From: Halonatronomonas betaini
Lineage (GTDB): Bacteria; Bacillota; Halanaerobiia; Halanaerobiales; Halarsenatibacteraceae
Direction: 5' to 3'
Length of the DNA: 64,000 bases
NCBI RefSeq assembly: GCF_015666175.1
Contig: NZ_JADPIE010000006.1
Location: forward strand, 124,001-188,000
The notes below the pieces were generated by a model. The model saw only the letters and a list, made by a program, of their open reading frames with translations, did no database searches and was not told where the DNA came from. This document shows positions 35,256-45,654 of the stretch, piece by piece (positions within the stretch are counted from its first letter, which is position 1; each line of letters starts with the position of its first letter). A program made the position numbers and the translations under genes.

Positions 35256-35932
35256 CAGGGATTACTCCTTACTTTATAAATAAATGCAGCCATTCTTCCA
35301 GCAGAATTTCCATCACGACGGTATGAATGAAATAAATCTGGAGAATCATATGTCGATAAATTACTAATAAAAATATTTTTAGATGGAATGCCTGATTGGA
35401 CCAGGAGCTCTTTATTAGCCTGTTTTAAATCTAGCTTATATTTATCTTTTTCCTGATCAGCTTTAAAGAATTTTAAATCTAAATTCCATTTACTCCTGAA
35501 TTTTTGATATATTTCACTGCCAACCTGATAATTATCAAAATCAATTCCAGGACCAATAACAACCTGAATATCCTCTAAATTAAGTTTATAATATCTTACC
35601 ATATCATTTAAAGTATGTCTGGCAATTTGGTTTAAAGTTCCCTGCCAGCCAGAATGAATAAGAGCAAAAACATCATTTTGTATGTCCAGGAAATATATAG
35701 GCAGACAATCAGCATGAATTGTCCTTATGATTGAATTACAATCTTTGCTGATAATTCCATCTGCTTTTATAGTAAAATCTTTTGATTTATGCCTGTTACT
35801 CTGACAATGAAAAACTATACTGCTATGAATCTGTTCTGTTTTTATAACTCTTTTTTCTGACTTATTTAGTAACTCCAATAAAACAGGATAATCATAGCCT
35901 TTGAGAGTAAATAAAAGTCGATAATTTTTCAA
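35255..35932 (-). CDS. pgeF: Purine nucleoside phosphorylase PgeF/YfiH (laccase-domain) family
   Basis: At least 225 residues. The family cleaves or deaminates purine nucleosides and helps edit peptidoglycan precursors. Seen: zinc ligands in EQIHSS (His), ADCLPI (Cys) and HSGWQGT (His), plus KADGIIS and GPGIDFDNYQVG, where the family's usual second Cys (as in PCCY) is replaced. The start is uncertain: TTG 35932 has AAAGG touching it, while the frame stays open upstream, reading IFKFKRINGFKYLEKR, like other PgeF N termini, with GGAGG (35991-35995) 10 nt before ATA 35980. The true gene may begin at 35980 or at ATT 35986. Confidence 0.88.
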   Translation of the reverse strand: MKNYRLLFTLKGYDYPVLLELLNKSEKRVIKTEQIHSSIVFHCQSNRHKSKDFTIKADGIISKDCNSIIRTIHADCLPIYFLDIQNDVFALIHSGWQGTLNQIARHTLNDMVRYYKLNLEDIQVVIGPGIDFDNYQVGSEIYQKFRSKWNLDLKFFKADQEKDKYKLDLKQANKELLVQSGIPSKNIFISNLSTYDSPDLFHSYRRDGNSAGRMAAFIYKVRSNP

Positions 35933-35997
35933 CCTTTTTTCTAGATATTTAAAACCATTAATCCTTTTAAACTTAAATATTGTAATTCGACCTCCAT

Positions 35998-36453
35998 TTA
36001 CTCATCTTTTAATAGTCTATCTAATTCCTTTTTAAAAGTTTCAACATCTTTAAATTGCCTGTAAACAGAAGCAAAACGAACATAAGCAACCTGATCCAGG
36101 TCCTTTAACTTTTTCATTACTAACTTACCAATTTCATCGCTGGTAACTTCTTCGTCCATCCTGTTTTGCAATTCTTGCTTAACCTCTATTACAAGCTGAT
36201 TAAGCTTTTCTGGGGAAATTGATCTTTTCTCACAGGCTTTATAAAGCCCGGCAAGGATCTTATCCTCTGAAAACATCTCTCTAGTACCATCTTTTTTCCT
36301 GACCATCAATGGTACTTTCTCATATCTTTCATAGGTAGTAAATCTTTCCTGACAATCAAGGCATTCTCTTCGGCGTCTGATTGTGGTATTATTTTCAGTA
36401 GTTCTTGAATCAATGACTTTACTATTTAAATTTGAACAGAATGGGCATTTCAT
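35998..36453 (-). CDS. nrdR: Transcriptional repressor NrdR
   Basis: 151 residues, canonical. Seen: a zinc ribbon (MKCPFC with C3 and C6; RECLDC), then an ATP-cone domain with [17 protein letters not shown]. It senses (d)ATP and represses ribonucleotide reductase genes at NrdR boxes. It follows ftsZ by 21 nt. Confidence 0.96.
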   Translation of the reverse strand: MKCPFCSNLNSKVIDSRTTENNTTIRRRRECLDCQERFTTYERYEKVPLMVRKKDGTREMFSEDKILAGLYKACEKRSISPEKLNQLVIEVKQELQNRMDEEVTSDEIGKLVMKKLKDLDQVAYVRFASVYRQFKDVETFKKELDRLLKDE

Positions 36454-36474
36454 CTAACCACCTCAGTTAATAGA

Positions 36475-37554
36475 TTAACTATTCTTTCTTAGAAATGCCG
36501 GAATATCAAGTTCATCTTCTCCACCGACTGGCTCTAAATCTATTTCACTACTATTAAAATCTGTTCTTTGCTTGCTACCAGATTCTTTTTCAATAGATTT
36601 TGAGCGATTAAAACCTGTTGCAATAACTGTTACCATAACATCTTCTTCTAAATCCTGATCAATCACAGCACCTAGAATAATATTAGCATCTGGATCAGAT
36701 ACCTCTTTTACAATTTTAGCAGCTTCATATGCTTCATGAATCCCGAGATTATTGCCACCTGTAATATTAATTAAAACACCCTGAGCTCCATCAACAGAAG
36801 CTTCTAATAATGGCGAATCAATAGCATTACGGGCTGCTTCTTCAGCTCTATTTTCTCCTCTGGCAGTACCTATTCCCATCAGAGCAGAGCCGGCATCAGT
36901 CATAATAGTCTTAACATCACCAAAGTCAAGGTTTATTATACCTGTAATTGTAATCAGGTCAGAAATACCCTGGACACCCTGACGTAAAACATCATCAGCA
37001 ATTTTAAAGGCATCAACAAGGCTGGTCTTTTTCTCTGCAACCTCTAATAATCTATCATTGGGTATAATTATTAATGTATCTACATTATCTTCTAATTCTT
37101 TAATACCATCTTCAGCATTATCCATCCTTTTAGTACCTTCAACTGTAAATGGCTTGGTGACAACACCAACAGTCAATGCTCCCTGATCCTTTGCTGCCTG
37201 AGCAACAACAGGGGCAGCACCAGTTCCTGTTCCTCCGCCCATGCCTGCAGTTATGAAGACCATATCAGCTCCAGAGACGGCATCTTCTATTTCCTCTTTG
37301 CTTTCTTCTGCTGCCTCTCTCCCGACTTCCGGATTAGCTCCTGCTCCTAGACCACGGGTTAATTTTTCACCTATCCTGATTGTAACTCCTGCACTGGATG
37401 ACATTAAAACCTGGGCATCAGTATTAATAGCAATGAATTCAACACCTTCTAGACCATCTTCAATCATCCTATTAACAGCATTATTTCCTCCACCACCAAC
37501 ACCGACAACTTTTATATTTGCAAATTTCTCCATTTCTGTTCCTATATCAAACAC
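36475..37554 (-). CDS. ftsZ: Cell division protein FtsZ
   Basis: Tubulin-like GTPase that forms the Z ring. 359 residues. Seen: [11 protein letters not shown] near residue 20, tubulin signature [10 protein letters not shown] at 107-116, NxxxxD in the T5-T7 region, a short acidic linker and the C-terminal peptide DIPAFLRKN that binds FtsA/SepF. The start is GTG 37554, 8 nt after GGAGG. Directly after ftsA (30 nt). Confidence 0.97.
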   Translation of the reverse strand: MFDIGTEMEKFANIKVVGVGGGGNNAVNRMIEDGLEGVEFIAINTDAQVLMSSSAGVTIRIGEKLTRGLGAGANPEVGREAAEESKEEIEDAVSGADMVFITAGMGGGTGTGAAPVVAQAAKDQGALTVGVVTKPFTVEGTKRMDNAEDGIKELEDNVDTLIIIPNDRLLEVAEKKTSLVDAFKIADDVLRQGVQGISDLITITGIINLDFGDVKTIMTDAGSALMGIGTARGENRAEEAARNAIDSPLLEASVDGAQGVLINITGGNNLGIHEAYEAAKIVKEVSDPDANIILGAVIDQDLEEDVMVTVIATGFNRSKSIEKESGSKQRTDFNSSEIDLEPVGGEDELDIPAFLRKNS

Positions 37555-37584
37555 AAAACATACCTCCTTTCAATTTTTAAAGCT

Positions 37585-38871
37585 TTAAAAGAAATCATCA
37601 AAGAATGTCTTCAGTTTATTAAAAAATGAATTCACTATTTCTTTATTATTTCGCTTGTTCCTTTTTTTAGTATGAGTACTAACTGATTTACTATTATTTA
37701 TTGCATAGATTATTAGACCGACCCCTGTAGAAAATACAGGTGTAGGAATTCTTCCATCTTTTTTTACATAAACAGGATTATCAATAACATCAGAAAATCC
37801 ACTTATGTAATCAGGTTCACCTAACCTTACTGGTAAACCGGTAATCTGAGAAGCCAGGCTACAACTCCCATCTAATAAAGAGGCTCCACCTGTAATAACC
37901 AGTCCTGCAGGTGTCATATCTTTAGTCCCGGTCTTTTTAATCTCTCTTTCTACCATTGAAAACATCTCTTCCATTCTCGGTTCAATAACCTGACAGAGAT
38001 AATTTTTTGAAATCTTTTGTTTTTCATTTCCACTTGCCTTTAAAACATCAATTTTTTGATCCTCATCAATTTCATCGCAACTTGCTATACCATGTAAAAT
38101 CTTAATCTTTTCAGCTTCAGAAATAGGCGTTCTTAAACCAACGGCAATATCATTACTTACATGATTTCCGCCAACTGGAAGAACAGAAGTATACTTGATA
38201 TTTCCTTCATGGAATACTATAAAATCAGTTGTTCCACCTCCAATATCTACAAGGGCAACACCTAACTCCTTTTCATCATTAGAGAGCACTGAATAGCTTG
38301 AAGCTAATTGATCTAAAACTAATTCATTAACTTCTAATCCAGCTTTCTCAACACTTTTAACAAGATTATTAATTGATGTTGTAGAACCTTTGACAATATG
38401 AGTTTCAACTTCAAGTCTAACACCAGACATACCCTGAGGTTGCTTAATCCCCTTGGTCCCATCAATTATAAATTCTCTTGGGATAACATGGATTATTTTT
38501 TCTTCCTGGGACAAAGGAATTACTCTAGCAGCCTCCATAACCCTCTCAATATCAGATTCTTTAACTTCCTTATTACTCCCTGTTACTGCAACAACTCCGT
38601 GACTATTAACAGAATTAATATGAGAACCAGCTATACCAACATATACTGAGCCAACTTCAATACCAGCCATTCTCTCTGCTTTTTTGACAGCTTCAGAAAT
38701 AGAATTGGAAGCTTTGTCAATGTCAACAACTATTCCTTTTCTTAAACCATCTGAAGGTGCAATTCCTAACCCTACAATTTCAATTTTATCATCCTGATTT
38801 ACTTCAGCAATTAAAGCACATATTTTTTTTGTTCCAACATCTAAACCGGCAATTACTTTAGTTTGTGACAA
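37585..38871 (-). CDS. ftsA: Cell division protein FtsA
   Basis: Actin-like ATPase that ties FtsZ to the membrane. 428 residues. Seen: phosphate loop AGLDVGTKKICALIAE, the SHS2/1C domain (VYVGIAGSHINSV), VDIGGGTTDFIVF and VITGGASLLDG, a basic linker (KKRNKRNNK) and a C-terminal amphipathic membrane helix (NSFFNKLKTFFDDFF). The start is TTG 38871 with two consecutive GGAGG motifs just upstream. Confidence 0.96.
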   Translation of the reverse strand: MSQTKVIAGLDVGTKKICALIAEVNQDDKIEIVGLGIAPSDGLRKGIVVDIDKASNSISEAVKKAERMAGIEVGSVYVGIAGSHINSVNSHGVVAVTGSNKEVKESDIERVMEAARVIPLSQEEKIIHVIPREFIIDGTKGIKQPQGMSGVRLEVETHIVKGSTTSINNLVKSVEKAGLEVNELVLDQLASSYSVLSNDEKELGVALVDIGGGTTDFIVFHEGNIKYTSVLPVGGNHVSNDIAVGLRTPISEAEKIKILHGIASCDEIDEDQKIDVLKASGNEKQKISKNYLCQVIEPRMEEMFSMVEREIKKTGTKDMTPAGLVITGGASLLDGSCSLASQITGLPVRLGEPDYISGFSDVIDNPVYVKKDGRIPTPVFSTGVGLIIYAINNSKSVSTHTKKRNKRNNKEIVNSFFNKLKTFFDDFF

Positions 38872-38952
38872 ATCATCAACCTCCTTCCTCCTACGTGTTA
38901 CAATTCAACACAGGTAAGGTAAAATCCTTTTTTATATTTCAATCTTTAAGTG

Positions 38953-39624
38953 CTATTTTTTTATGACAGGTCTTTCTGGAGCAGTTATATCAACATATTC
39001 TATTTCTTCATCATCTAGAATCCCTTCATACCATGCAGATATAAGTATGATAAACTTTTCTTCTAAATTTTCTGATGTCCCAACTCTTATATCATATCCC
39101 TGCTTTGTAACCATAGAGATTCCCACTGGATCAAAATGAACCTCCTTAATATCCTCCCTTAATTCAAGGGGTAGTAATTCAAGTTTATTTAACAGGTTGT
39201 CCTGAACTGCAGGAATAACTATATTGTTGCCTGAAAAATAATAGGGTGTATCTTTTAATACAGGAAGGTCATACCTATTATTCTCAATATTTTCAGCAAT
39301 AATTCTATTATATTTATTATAAACAATGTAATTTCCATCATTTATAATCGCTGCAATAGGTCTATTATAATTCACCTGGAATATCAAGCGATTTGGAAAA
39401 CTCCTGGAAACATCTACAGACTCAATATAGGGATCTTCCTTTAGTTCATCTTTAATTAACTCTAAATCAGCTATAAAAATATTTTCGCCCCTTATATCTG
39501 CTATTTCAACATCCTCTTCATCATATCCTCTAATTATTACTTCATTTATCTCAAAAAAGGATGAGCCGAAAATAATTCCAATCCCAAGTGCTAAAACAAC
39601 TACAATAACCAGATACTTAAGCAT
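38953..39624 (-). CDS. ftsQ: Cell division protein FtsQ/DivIB
   Basis: About 223 residues. Seen: one N-terminal membrane helix (about 5-22), a POTRA domain (FFEINEVIIRGYDEEDVEIADI) and a FtsQ beta domain with the family's RSFPNRLIFQV. Part of the FtsQLB divisome subcomplex; ftsL is encoded in the same cluster. Start chosen: ATG 39624 with AGAAGTGAG upstream; GTG 39633 is the alternative, and either overlaps murC. Confidence 0.9.
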   Translation of the reverse strand: MLKYLVIVVVLALGIGIIFGSSFFEINEVIIRGYDEEDVEIADIRGENIFIADLELIKDELKEDPYIESVDVSRSFPNRLIFQVNYNRPIAAIINDGNYIVYNKYNRIIAENIENNRYDLPVLKDTPYYFSGNNIVIPAVQDNLLNKLELLPLELREDIKEVHFDPVGISMVTKQGYDIRVGTSENLEEKFIILISAWYEGILDDEEIEYVDITAPERPVIKK

Positions 39625-41029
39625 TCTGCTCACTTCTTAAAGACTTTAATATCCTATCTCCAATTTTATAAACATCTCCTGCCCCGACTGTTAAAAATAA
39701 ATTATCCTCTTCTATAATCTTTTTCAATTTATTAGTTGCTTCATCTATAGAACCAATATATTCTATTTTAACATCAGGCTCGTTTGATTTAATCTCAGCT
39801 ACTAATTTTTTTGAACTTATATTATCAATTTTAGGCTGATTGGCACTATAAATATCAACAATATAATAAAATACATCTCTATCACTCAAAACTTCTTTGA
39901 AATCATTCCATAAATCTCTCGTCCTTGTATATCTATGAGGCTGAAAAACAAAGCGTATCTTATTTGATTTTAGATTTTTAGCTGATTTTATTACTGTTTC
40001 TAATTCACTTGGGTGATGAGCATAATCATCAATAAATTTTATACTATTGACTTCTCCTTTAAACTCAAACCTCCTTTTAACCCCTTTAAAATTAAATAAA
40101 CCATCTATAATATCGTTCCAGTCTAAGCCGGCCTTTCTTGCTGCCGCAATGGCAGCAAGAGAATTTAGTACATTATGTTCTCCAGTCAACTGCATCTCAA
40201 TTTTATCAATAAATTCTCCCTGATAAAAAAGATTATAAGATGTAAAAAAATTGTTGTTTTTTATTATGTCAGCCCTATAATCACCATTTGTTAAACCATA
40301 ACCAGTAAATTCTAAAGCACCATCCTTATTTAATCTACTTTTTATTAAGTTAGTATTTACTCCTTCATCCTCTAAACAGAGAATTATTCCAGATTCACCT
40401 GTCTTTTTGATAAACTCATACATAGTATCATATAAATCTTCTTCGCCACCATAATAGTCTAAATGTTCTGGTTCAATATTTGTTACTATGGATATATCAG
40501 GGTCAAAGTAAAGTAAAGAGCCATCACTCTCATCAGCTTCAGTAATAAAGAATTCTCCCTCTCCAGATTTATAATTACCAGCTATTAAATCTATATCTCC
40601 GCCAATCATGATAGAAGGATCTCTATCTGACTGCAAAAAGATACTCGTTAACATTCCTGTAGTTGTAGTTTTTCCATGACTACCACTAACTGCAATCAAC
40701 CTTTTATCTTTAGCAATTTCAGCCAGCATCTCTGCCCTTTTGAAAACTTTAATATTATTATCCCTTGCATATGTTAACTCAGGGTTTTCATCTGGAATCG
40801 CACTGCTTATTACAATTATATCTGCAGACTTTACATTTTCTTCATCATGTTCTATATTAATCATAACACCCCTTGATTCCAGTTCCTTAATTTTATTATT
40901 GTAAGACAAATCAGAACCAGTTACATTTATATCGTAATCCAGCAAAAAATTAGCAATAGCACTCATAGAGATTCCACCAATGCCAATGAAATGAATTTTT
41001 TTATCTTTAAATTTATTCAATCCATCCAT
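39617..41029 (-). CDS. murC: UDP-N-acetylmuramate--L-alanine ligase
   Basis: Adds the first amino acid to UDP-MurNAc. 470 residues. Seen: N-terminal IHFIGIGGISMSAIA, the ATP loop VSGSHGKTTTTGML near residue 115, EADESDGSLL and DDYAHHPSE. It lies between murG and ftsQ; murB, often found here, is absent. Confidence 0.97.
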   Translation of the reverse strand: MDGLNKFKDKKIHFIGIGGISMSAIANFLLDYDINVTGSDLSYNNKIKELESRGVMINIEHDEENVKSADIIVISSAIPDENPELTYARDNNIKVFKRAEMLAEIAKDKRLIAVSGSHGKTTTTGMLTSIFLQSDRDPSIMIGGDIDLIAGNYKSGEGEFFITEADESDGSLLYFDPDISIVTNIEPEHLDYYGGEEDLYDTMYEFIKKTGESGIILCLEDEGVNTNLIKSRLNKDGALEFTGYGLTNGDYRADIIKNNNFFTSYNLFYQGEFIDKIEMQLTGEHNVLNSLAAIAAARKAGLDWNDIIDGLFNFKGVKRRFEFKGEVNSIKFIDDYAHHPSELETVIKSAKNLKSNKIRFVFQPHRYTRTRDLWNDFKEVLSDRDVFYYIVDIYSANQPKIDNISSKKLVAEIKSNEPDVKIEYIGSIDEATNKLKKIIEEDNLFLTVGAGDVYKIGDRILKSLRSEQNA

Positions 41030-41035
41030 AAAAAT

Positions 41036-42157
41036 CTACTCCTTATCATCTAAAGTGCTACCATGATAAACCAAATCACAGGCTAAGCCATAAATATTAT
41101 CTAAAGCCTCTGGTTTTCCTATCATACTGCTGGCACAGCTCATTTTATCAAGTTTATTTCTGTCACTTAATAATTCTTTAATTTTATTAAATATAAGTTT
41201 ACTATTAAATTCATCATCTTTATAAATAATGGCAGCTCCTGATTCTTCTAAAACCCTGGCATTCTTTTCCTGGTGATTGTTAGTTGCATAGGGATAAGGA
41301 ATTAAAATTGATGGCAAACCAAGTGCAGTTATTTCTGCTATACTGACTGCCCCGGCCCTACTTATTACTAGATTGGCCACCGCTAGAGCATTTTCAATAT
41401 CATCCATAAAAGATGAGATGATTATTTTCCCATCTAAAAGATCATATGTATCAACTTTTCTTTTGATATTTTTATAATCCTTCTCCCCGGTTATATGAAT
41501 TATATTAAGATTATCTACCTCTATTAAATCATCATAGATTTCCAGCATGAGTTCATTTATACTGGCTGCTCCCTGGCTCCCACCCATGACCAGTAAAACA
41601 TCGTTATTTTTAGGAAATGAAAACTTTTCCCTGGCATCTTTAGAACAGGTTGTTAAAATCTCTTTTCTGACTGGATTACCGGTCAAAATAACTTTATCTT
41701 TTTTATTAAAATATCTTTCTGTCTGTTCATAACTTATAGCAATTTTATCTACAAACTTAGCAGATATCTTATTTGTTAAACCTGGTACTGAATTCTGCTC
41801 ATGGATAAGAGTTTTGATATTTAATAATCTTGCAGCTAAAATAGTTGCTCCAGATACATAACCACCAGTACCAACAACTATATCCGGTTCTATCTCTTTT
41901 AAAATTTTCCTTGCCTTTAAAACTGCTTTAAAGTTTGAAAATCCAGAGCTAAATAACTCAAAATTTATTTTTCTAGGAAGTGGCTTTACAGGTAAACTAT
42001 AAAAAGAAATACCTTCTTTGCCTGTTATCTTTTCTTCTAAACTCTTTTCGCCACCTAGATAAAAAACTTCGCCATCTTCATCCAGGCATTTATTAGCAAG
42101 TGCAATCGCTGGAAATATATGACCTCCAGTGCCTCCACCTGATAAAACTAATCTCAT
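41036..42157 (-). CDS. murG: UDP-GlcNAc--lipid I GlcNAc transferase MurG
   Basis: Makes lipid II on the inner face of the membrane. 373 residues. Seen: the two glycine-rich loops, LSGGGTGGHIFPAIALA near the start and VMGGSQGAASINELM, and a sugar-nucleotide site (SRAGAVSIAEITALGLPSI). Standard GT28 family protein. Spaced 6 nt from murC. Confidence 0.97.
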   Translation of the reverse strand: MRLVLSGGGTGGHIFPAIALANKCLDEDGEVFYLGGEKSLEEKITGKEGISFYSLPVKPLPRKINFELFSSGFSNFKAVLKARKILKEIEPDIVVGTGGYVSGATILAARLLNIKTLIHEQNSVPGLTNKISAKFVDKIAISYEQTERYFNKKDKVILTGNPVRKEILTTCSKDAREKFSFPKNNDVLLVMGGSQGAASINELMLEIYDDLIEVDNLNIIHITGEKDYKNIKRKVDTYDLLDGKIIISSFMDDIENALAVANLVISRAGAVSIAEITALGLPSILIPYPYATNNHQEKNARVLEESGAAIIYKDDEFNSKLIFNKIKELLSDRNKLDKMSCASSMIGKPEALDNIYGLACDLVYHGSTLDDKE

Positions 42158-42177
42158 TAAAATCTTCCTTTCAAAGC

Positions 42178-43275
42178 TTACTGACTATGCCTGGATATAT
42201 TAAATAAAATACCAACAGCATATAATGATATCAATAGTGAACTCCCTCCATAGCTTATAAATGGTAAAGTAATTCCTGTAACTGGCAATAGAGAAGTTAC
42301 AGCACCAATATTTATTAAAACCTGAATTATTATCATTGACGTAATACCAGTAGCAAGTAAAGAACCAAAAAGGTCTCTAGCATTTAAAGCTATTAAGACT
42401 CCTCTATAAGCAAAAAAACCAAATAATATTATAACAAAAGCTGCACCTATAAATCCAAATTCTTCACCTAGAATAGCAAATATAAAATCAGTCCCTGGTT
42501 CTGGCAAATACAAAAACTTTTGCCTGCTATTTCCAGGACCTACCCCTGTTAAGCCTCCAGAACCTAAAGCCAGTAAAGATTGAATTATATGATAACCGCT
42601 ACCCCGTGGGTCTTCCCAGGGGTTTAGAAAAGTTTGAACCCTATTAAGCCTGTAGGGAGCTGAGCTGATATAATAACCCATTAGTAATACACCTGGTATT
42701 GACAGCCCAAAAAGATGTTTAAATCTCATTCCACCAACTAATAATATAATAAATGAAAAACCTATTATATTAACAGCGGTTCCCATATCAGGTTGCTGCA
42801 TTATTAAAAATGCTGAAAGACCAATTATTATAACTACAGGTAAAATTCCTTTTTTAAAATCTTGAATTTTTGAAGATTTCCTGGTAACAAAACTGGCAAT
42901 ATAAATAATTAATGCCAGTTTAATAGCTTCAGAGGGTTGGAAATCAAAAAAGCCTAAAGAAATCCATCTTGTTGCACCCCCTGCAGTTCTACCTATACCT
43001 GGGATTAAAACTAAGGTCAGCAAAATAAAGCCTAAACCTAGAATTATTCTAGAATACTTATAATAAATATTATAATCAAGCCTGGAAGCAATAAGCATTA
43101 ATATTAACCCTGCTAGAACAAATAAAAGCTGCCTGGAAAAAAAATAGTGAGCATTGCCATAGCGATTATAGGCCCTGACTCCACTTGCACTCATAATCAT
43201 TATCAGCCCGATTAAAATCAATATTAGAGTAATTATTAAAAGAGGAAAATCAATATTTGAATTCTTTTCCTCCAT
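42178..43275 (-). CDS. ftsW: Peptidoglycan glycosyltransferase FtsW/SpoVE (SEDS family)
   Basis: About 365 residues, ten membrane helices. SEDS polymerases join lipid II in partnership with a class B PBP, here SpoVD/FtsI from the same cluster. Seen: GRTAGGATRWISLGFFDFQPSE, the catalytic-loop region WEDPRGSGYHIIQSLLALGSGG and GITLPFISYGGSSL. Start chosen: ATG 43275 after GGCGGTG; GTG 43284 is an alternative. Between murD and murG. Confidence 0.94.
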   Translation of the reverse strand: MEEKNSNIDFPLLIITLILILIGLIMIMSASGVRAYNRYGNAHYFFSRQLLFVLAGLILMLIASRLDYNIYYKYSRIILGLGFILLTLVLIPGIGRTAGGATRWISLGFFDFQPSEAIKLALIIYIASFVTRKSSKIQDFKKGILPVVIIIGLSAFLIMQQPDMGTAVNIIGFSFIILLVGGMRFKHLFGLSIPGVLLMGYYISSAPYRLNRVQTFLNPWEDPRGSGYHIIQSLLALGSGGLTGVGPGNSRQKFLYLPEPGTDFIFAILGEEFGFIGAAFVIILFGFFAYRGVLIALNARDLFGSLLATGITSMIIIQVLINIGAVTSLLPVTGITLPFISYGGSSLLISLYAVGILFNISRHSQ

Positions 43276-43287
43276 AATTAACACCGC

Positions 43288-44673
43288 CTAATCAAACTCT
43301 TTTTTTATATAATCAATAAATTCCTGTCCCCTGACTTTATAGCTGGAGAACATATCCCAGCTTGGAGCCCCTGGTGAAAATAAAACTGTCAGCTTCTCTT
43401 TAGAACATATTACTGTTACTAATTTTTTTATAATAGCAACTGCTTCTGCAATATTCTCAGCCAGATAGAAATTTTCATACTTTCTATTCTGTAATTTATT
43501 TTTAATCTTACCTGAGATTTCACCAATTAAAATTGTATAATTACAGCTTTTTATTATCTGATTGATCAAATTATCATAATTCAGATTTCTATCCTGTCCT
43601 CCCATTAACAAAATCATAGGTTTCGAAAAAGAATTAATAGCAGCCTCTGCTGCATGGGGGTTAGTTGCTTTTGAATCATTATATACCTGTAACCTTTCAT
43701 TTTCTAGAACCAATTCCAGTCTATGGGCTTCCAGTTTATAATTATAAACAACTTCCCCTATTATATCAGAAGAAACCCCTAAAAGATATGATATTAATGA
43801 TGCAAATGCTATATTTTCTATATTATGAATACCCTTTAAAGAAATTTTATCTATAGATAAGAGTTTTTCTTTCTGATTTTTAATAAAATAAATATAGTTA
43901 TCATCATAATAAATTCCTTGATCAATTCTAGAGTTTTTATTACTAATAAAAAATAGATTGGAATTAATCGAATCAGCTAAAGAAGATATCTGCTCATTAT
44001 CGAAATTAATTATTGCAATACCATCTTCTTTCTGGTTTTTAAAGATATTAGCCTTTGATTTAAAATAACTATCTTCAGAAATGTGCCAGTCAAGATGATC
44101 CGGAGAATAGTTAATAAATGCAGCAATTTTAGGTCTGAAATTTTCTATGAATCTTAATTGAAAGGAGCTAAGTTCAACAACCACTAAATCATCTTTTTCA
44201 AGTTGGTCGACTATACTAATTAAAGGCTTCCCAATATTCCCGGCAACAATTACTTTTTGATCAAGACCCTTTCTTAAAATTTCACCTAAAATTGAAGTTG
44301 TAGTTGTCTTCCCATTTGTTCCAGTTATAGCAATTATACCAGATTCTATAAAATTAAAGGCTAATTCAATTTCACTTATTATCTGTATATCTTGCTTGAT
44401 AGCTTTTTTTATTAATAAGTGATCTTCTGGAACCCCTGGGCTAACTACAACAAAATCAACCTTATCCAGATTAGATTTATCTTCTTCTAAAAAAACTTTC
44501 TCTGGATTCTCTGCTTTAATACTCAGGATTTCAGGCAATTGAGACCATTCTTTATCATCAAATAAGCTAATACTATTAACCTTATTTATTAAAAAATTAA
44601 TTAATGCTTTTCCAGTCAGGCCTCCAGAACCAATAACTGCAACATCTAAATTCTTTAAATTATCTCTATCCAC
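43288..44673 (-). CDS. murD: UDP-MurNAc-L-alanine--D-glutamate ligase
   Basis: 461 residues. Adds D-Glu to the stem peptide. Seen: N-terminal Rossmann part (VAVIGSGGLTGKALINFL), ATP loop AITGTNGKTTTTSIL near residue 115, ELSSFQLRFI and NDSKATNPHAAEAA. It lies between mraY and ftsW in the usual order. Confidence 0.96.
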   Translation of the reverse strand: MDRDNLKNLDVAVIGSGGLTGKALINFLINKVNSISLFDDKEWSQLPEILSIKAENPEKVFLEEDKSNLDKVDFVVVSPGVPEDHLLIKKAIKQDIQIISEIELAFNFIESGIIAITGTNGKTTTTSILGEILRKGLDQKVIVAGNIGKPLISIVDQLEKDDLVVVELSSFQLRFIENFRPKIAAFINYSPDHLDWHISEDSYFKSKANIFKNQKEDGIAIINFDNEQISSLADSINSNLFFISNKNSRIDQGIYYDDNYIYFIKNQKEKLLSIDKISLKGIHNIENIAFASLISYLLGVSSDIIGEVVYNYKLEAHRLELVLENERLQVYNDSKATNPHAAEAAINSFSKPMILLMGGQDRNLNYDNLINQIIKSCNYTILIGEISGKIKNKLQNRKYENFYLAENIAEAVAIIKKLVTVICSKEKLTVLFSPGAPSWDMFSSYKVRGQEFIDYIKKEFD

Positions 44674-44697
44674 AGAACTACACCTTCTTATAATTTT

Positions 44698-45654
44698 CTA
44701 AATTAATGGTAAAGAAGCTATTATGCCAACTCCAGAAAATAAAATCTGTAAAATAATAAACCTCATTGTCACCTTTACTTCAGGCCATCCTGATAATTCA
44801 AAATGATGATGAATTGGAGCCATCTTAAAAATTCTTTTGCCTCCAGATATCTTAAAATAACTAACCTGTAGGATTACAGACAGAGTGACAATAACAAAGA
44901 TACCTCCCAAAAATAAGAGGTATAGAGATGTCCCTGTCAATAAGGCTATTATTGCCAAAAAACTCCCTAAAAATAGTGAACCTGTATCCCCCATAAAAAT
45001 TTGAGCAGGATTAGCATTATACCATAAAAACCCAAGACAACTCGATATAGTAATAACTAAAAGTAAAATTATTTGATTAAATCCTAAAATATATAAAATA
45101 GGAATAAATGCCAGACAGGATATAGTAAATAAACTACCTGCAAGCCCATCCAGGCCATCGCTTAAATTAACTGCATTACTTGTAGCAGGAATTAATAACA
45201 ATGAAAATGGTATGACCAGATAACCTAAATTAAGACTATTTGCTGTAAATGGTATATATAAATCTGTAATATTATAATAAAATAGTAATACTCCAATTAT
45301 TAAACCTATGATTAATTGAATCAAAAATTTAGTTTTAGCAGTTAAACCTAAAGATTCAGCTCCTTTTATATTTAAAATATCATCAATAAAACCTAAAAGT
45401 CCACTGGTTATAATTACTAATAATACAAGTACTATCTCTATTGACAGATCCAGAAATATAAATATTGATATTAAAACTATCGCCAGGATTAAAGCCCCAC
45501 CCATAGTAGGTATTCCTTCTTTTGAATAATGGCTTTCAGGACCTTCCTTTCTTATCTGCTGACCAAAACTAAAGCTTTTAAGCTTATCTATAAAAATCGG
45601 CATCAATAAAACTGTGAATAAAAATGGACTAATAAATATAATAATCTGATTCAT
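44698..45654 (-). CDS. mraY: Phospho-MurNAc-pentapeptide transferase
   Basis: Forms lipid I on undecaprenyl phosphate. 318 residues, about ten membrane helices. Seen: the catalytic Asp motif NAVNLSDGLDGLAG, MGDTGSL, and HHHFEL in the C-terminal loop. ATG 45654 directly abuts the murF stop. Confidence 0.97.
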   Translation of the reverse strand: MNQIIIFISPFLFTVLLMPIFIDKLKSFSFGQQIRKEGPESHYSKEGIPTMGGALILAIVLISIFIFLDLSIEIVLVLLVIITSGLLGFIDDILNIKGAESLGLTAKTKFLIQLIIGLIIGVLLFYYNITDLYIPFTANSLNLGYLVIPFSLLLIPATSNAVNLSDGLDGLAGSLFTISCLAFIPILYILGFNQIILLLVITISSCLGFLWYNANPAQIFMGDTGSLFLGSFLAIIALLTGTSLYLLFLGGIFVIVTLSVILQVSYFKISGGKRIFKMAPIHHHFELSGWPEVKVTMRFIILQILFSGVGIIASLPLI

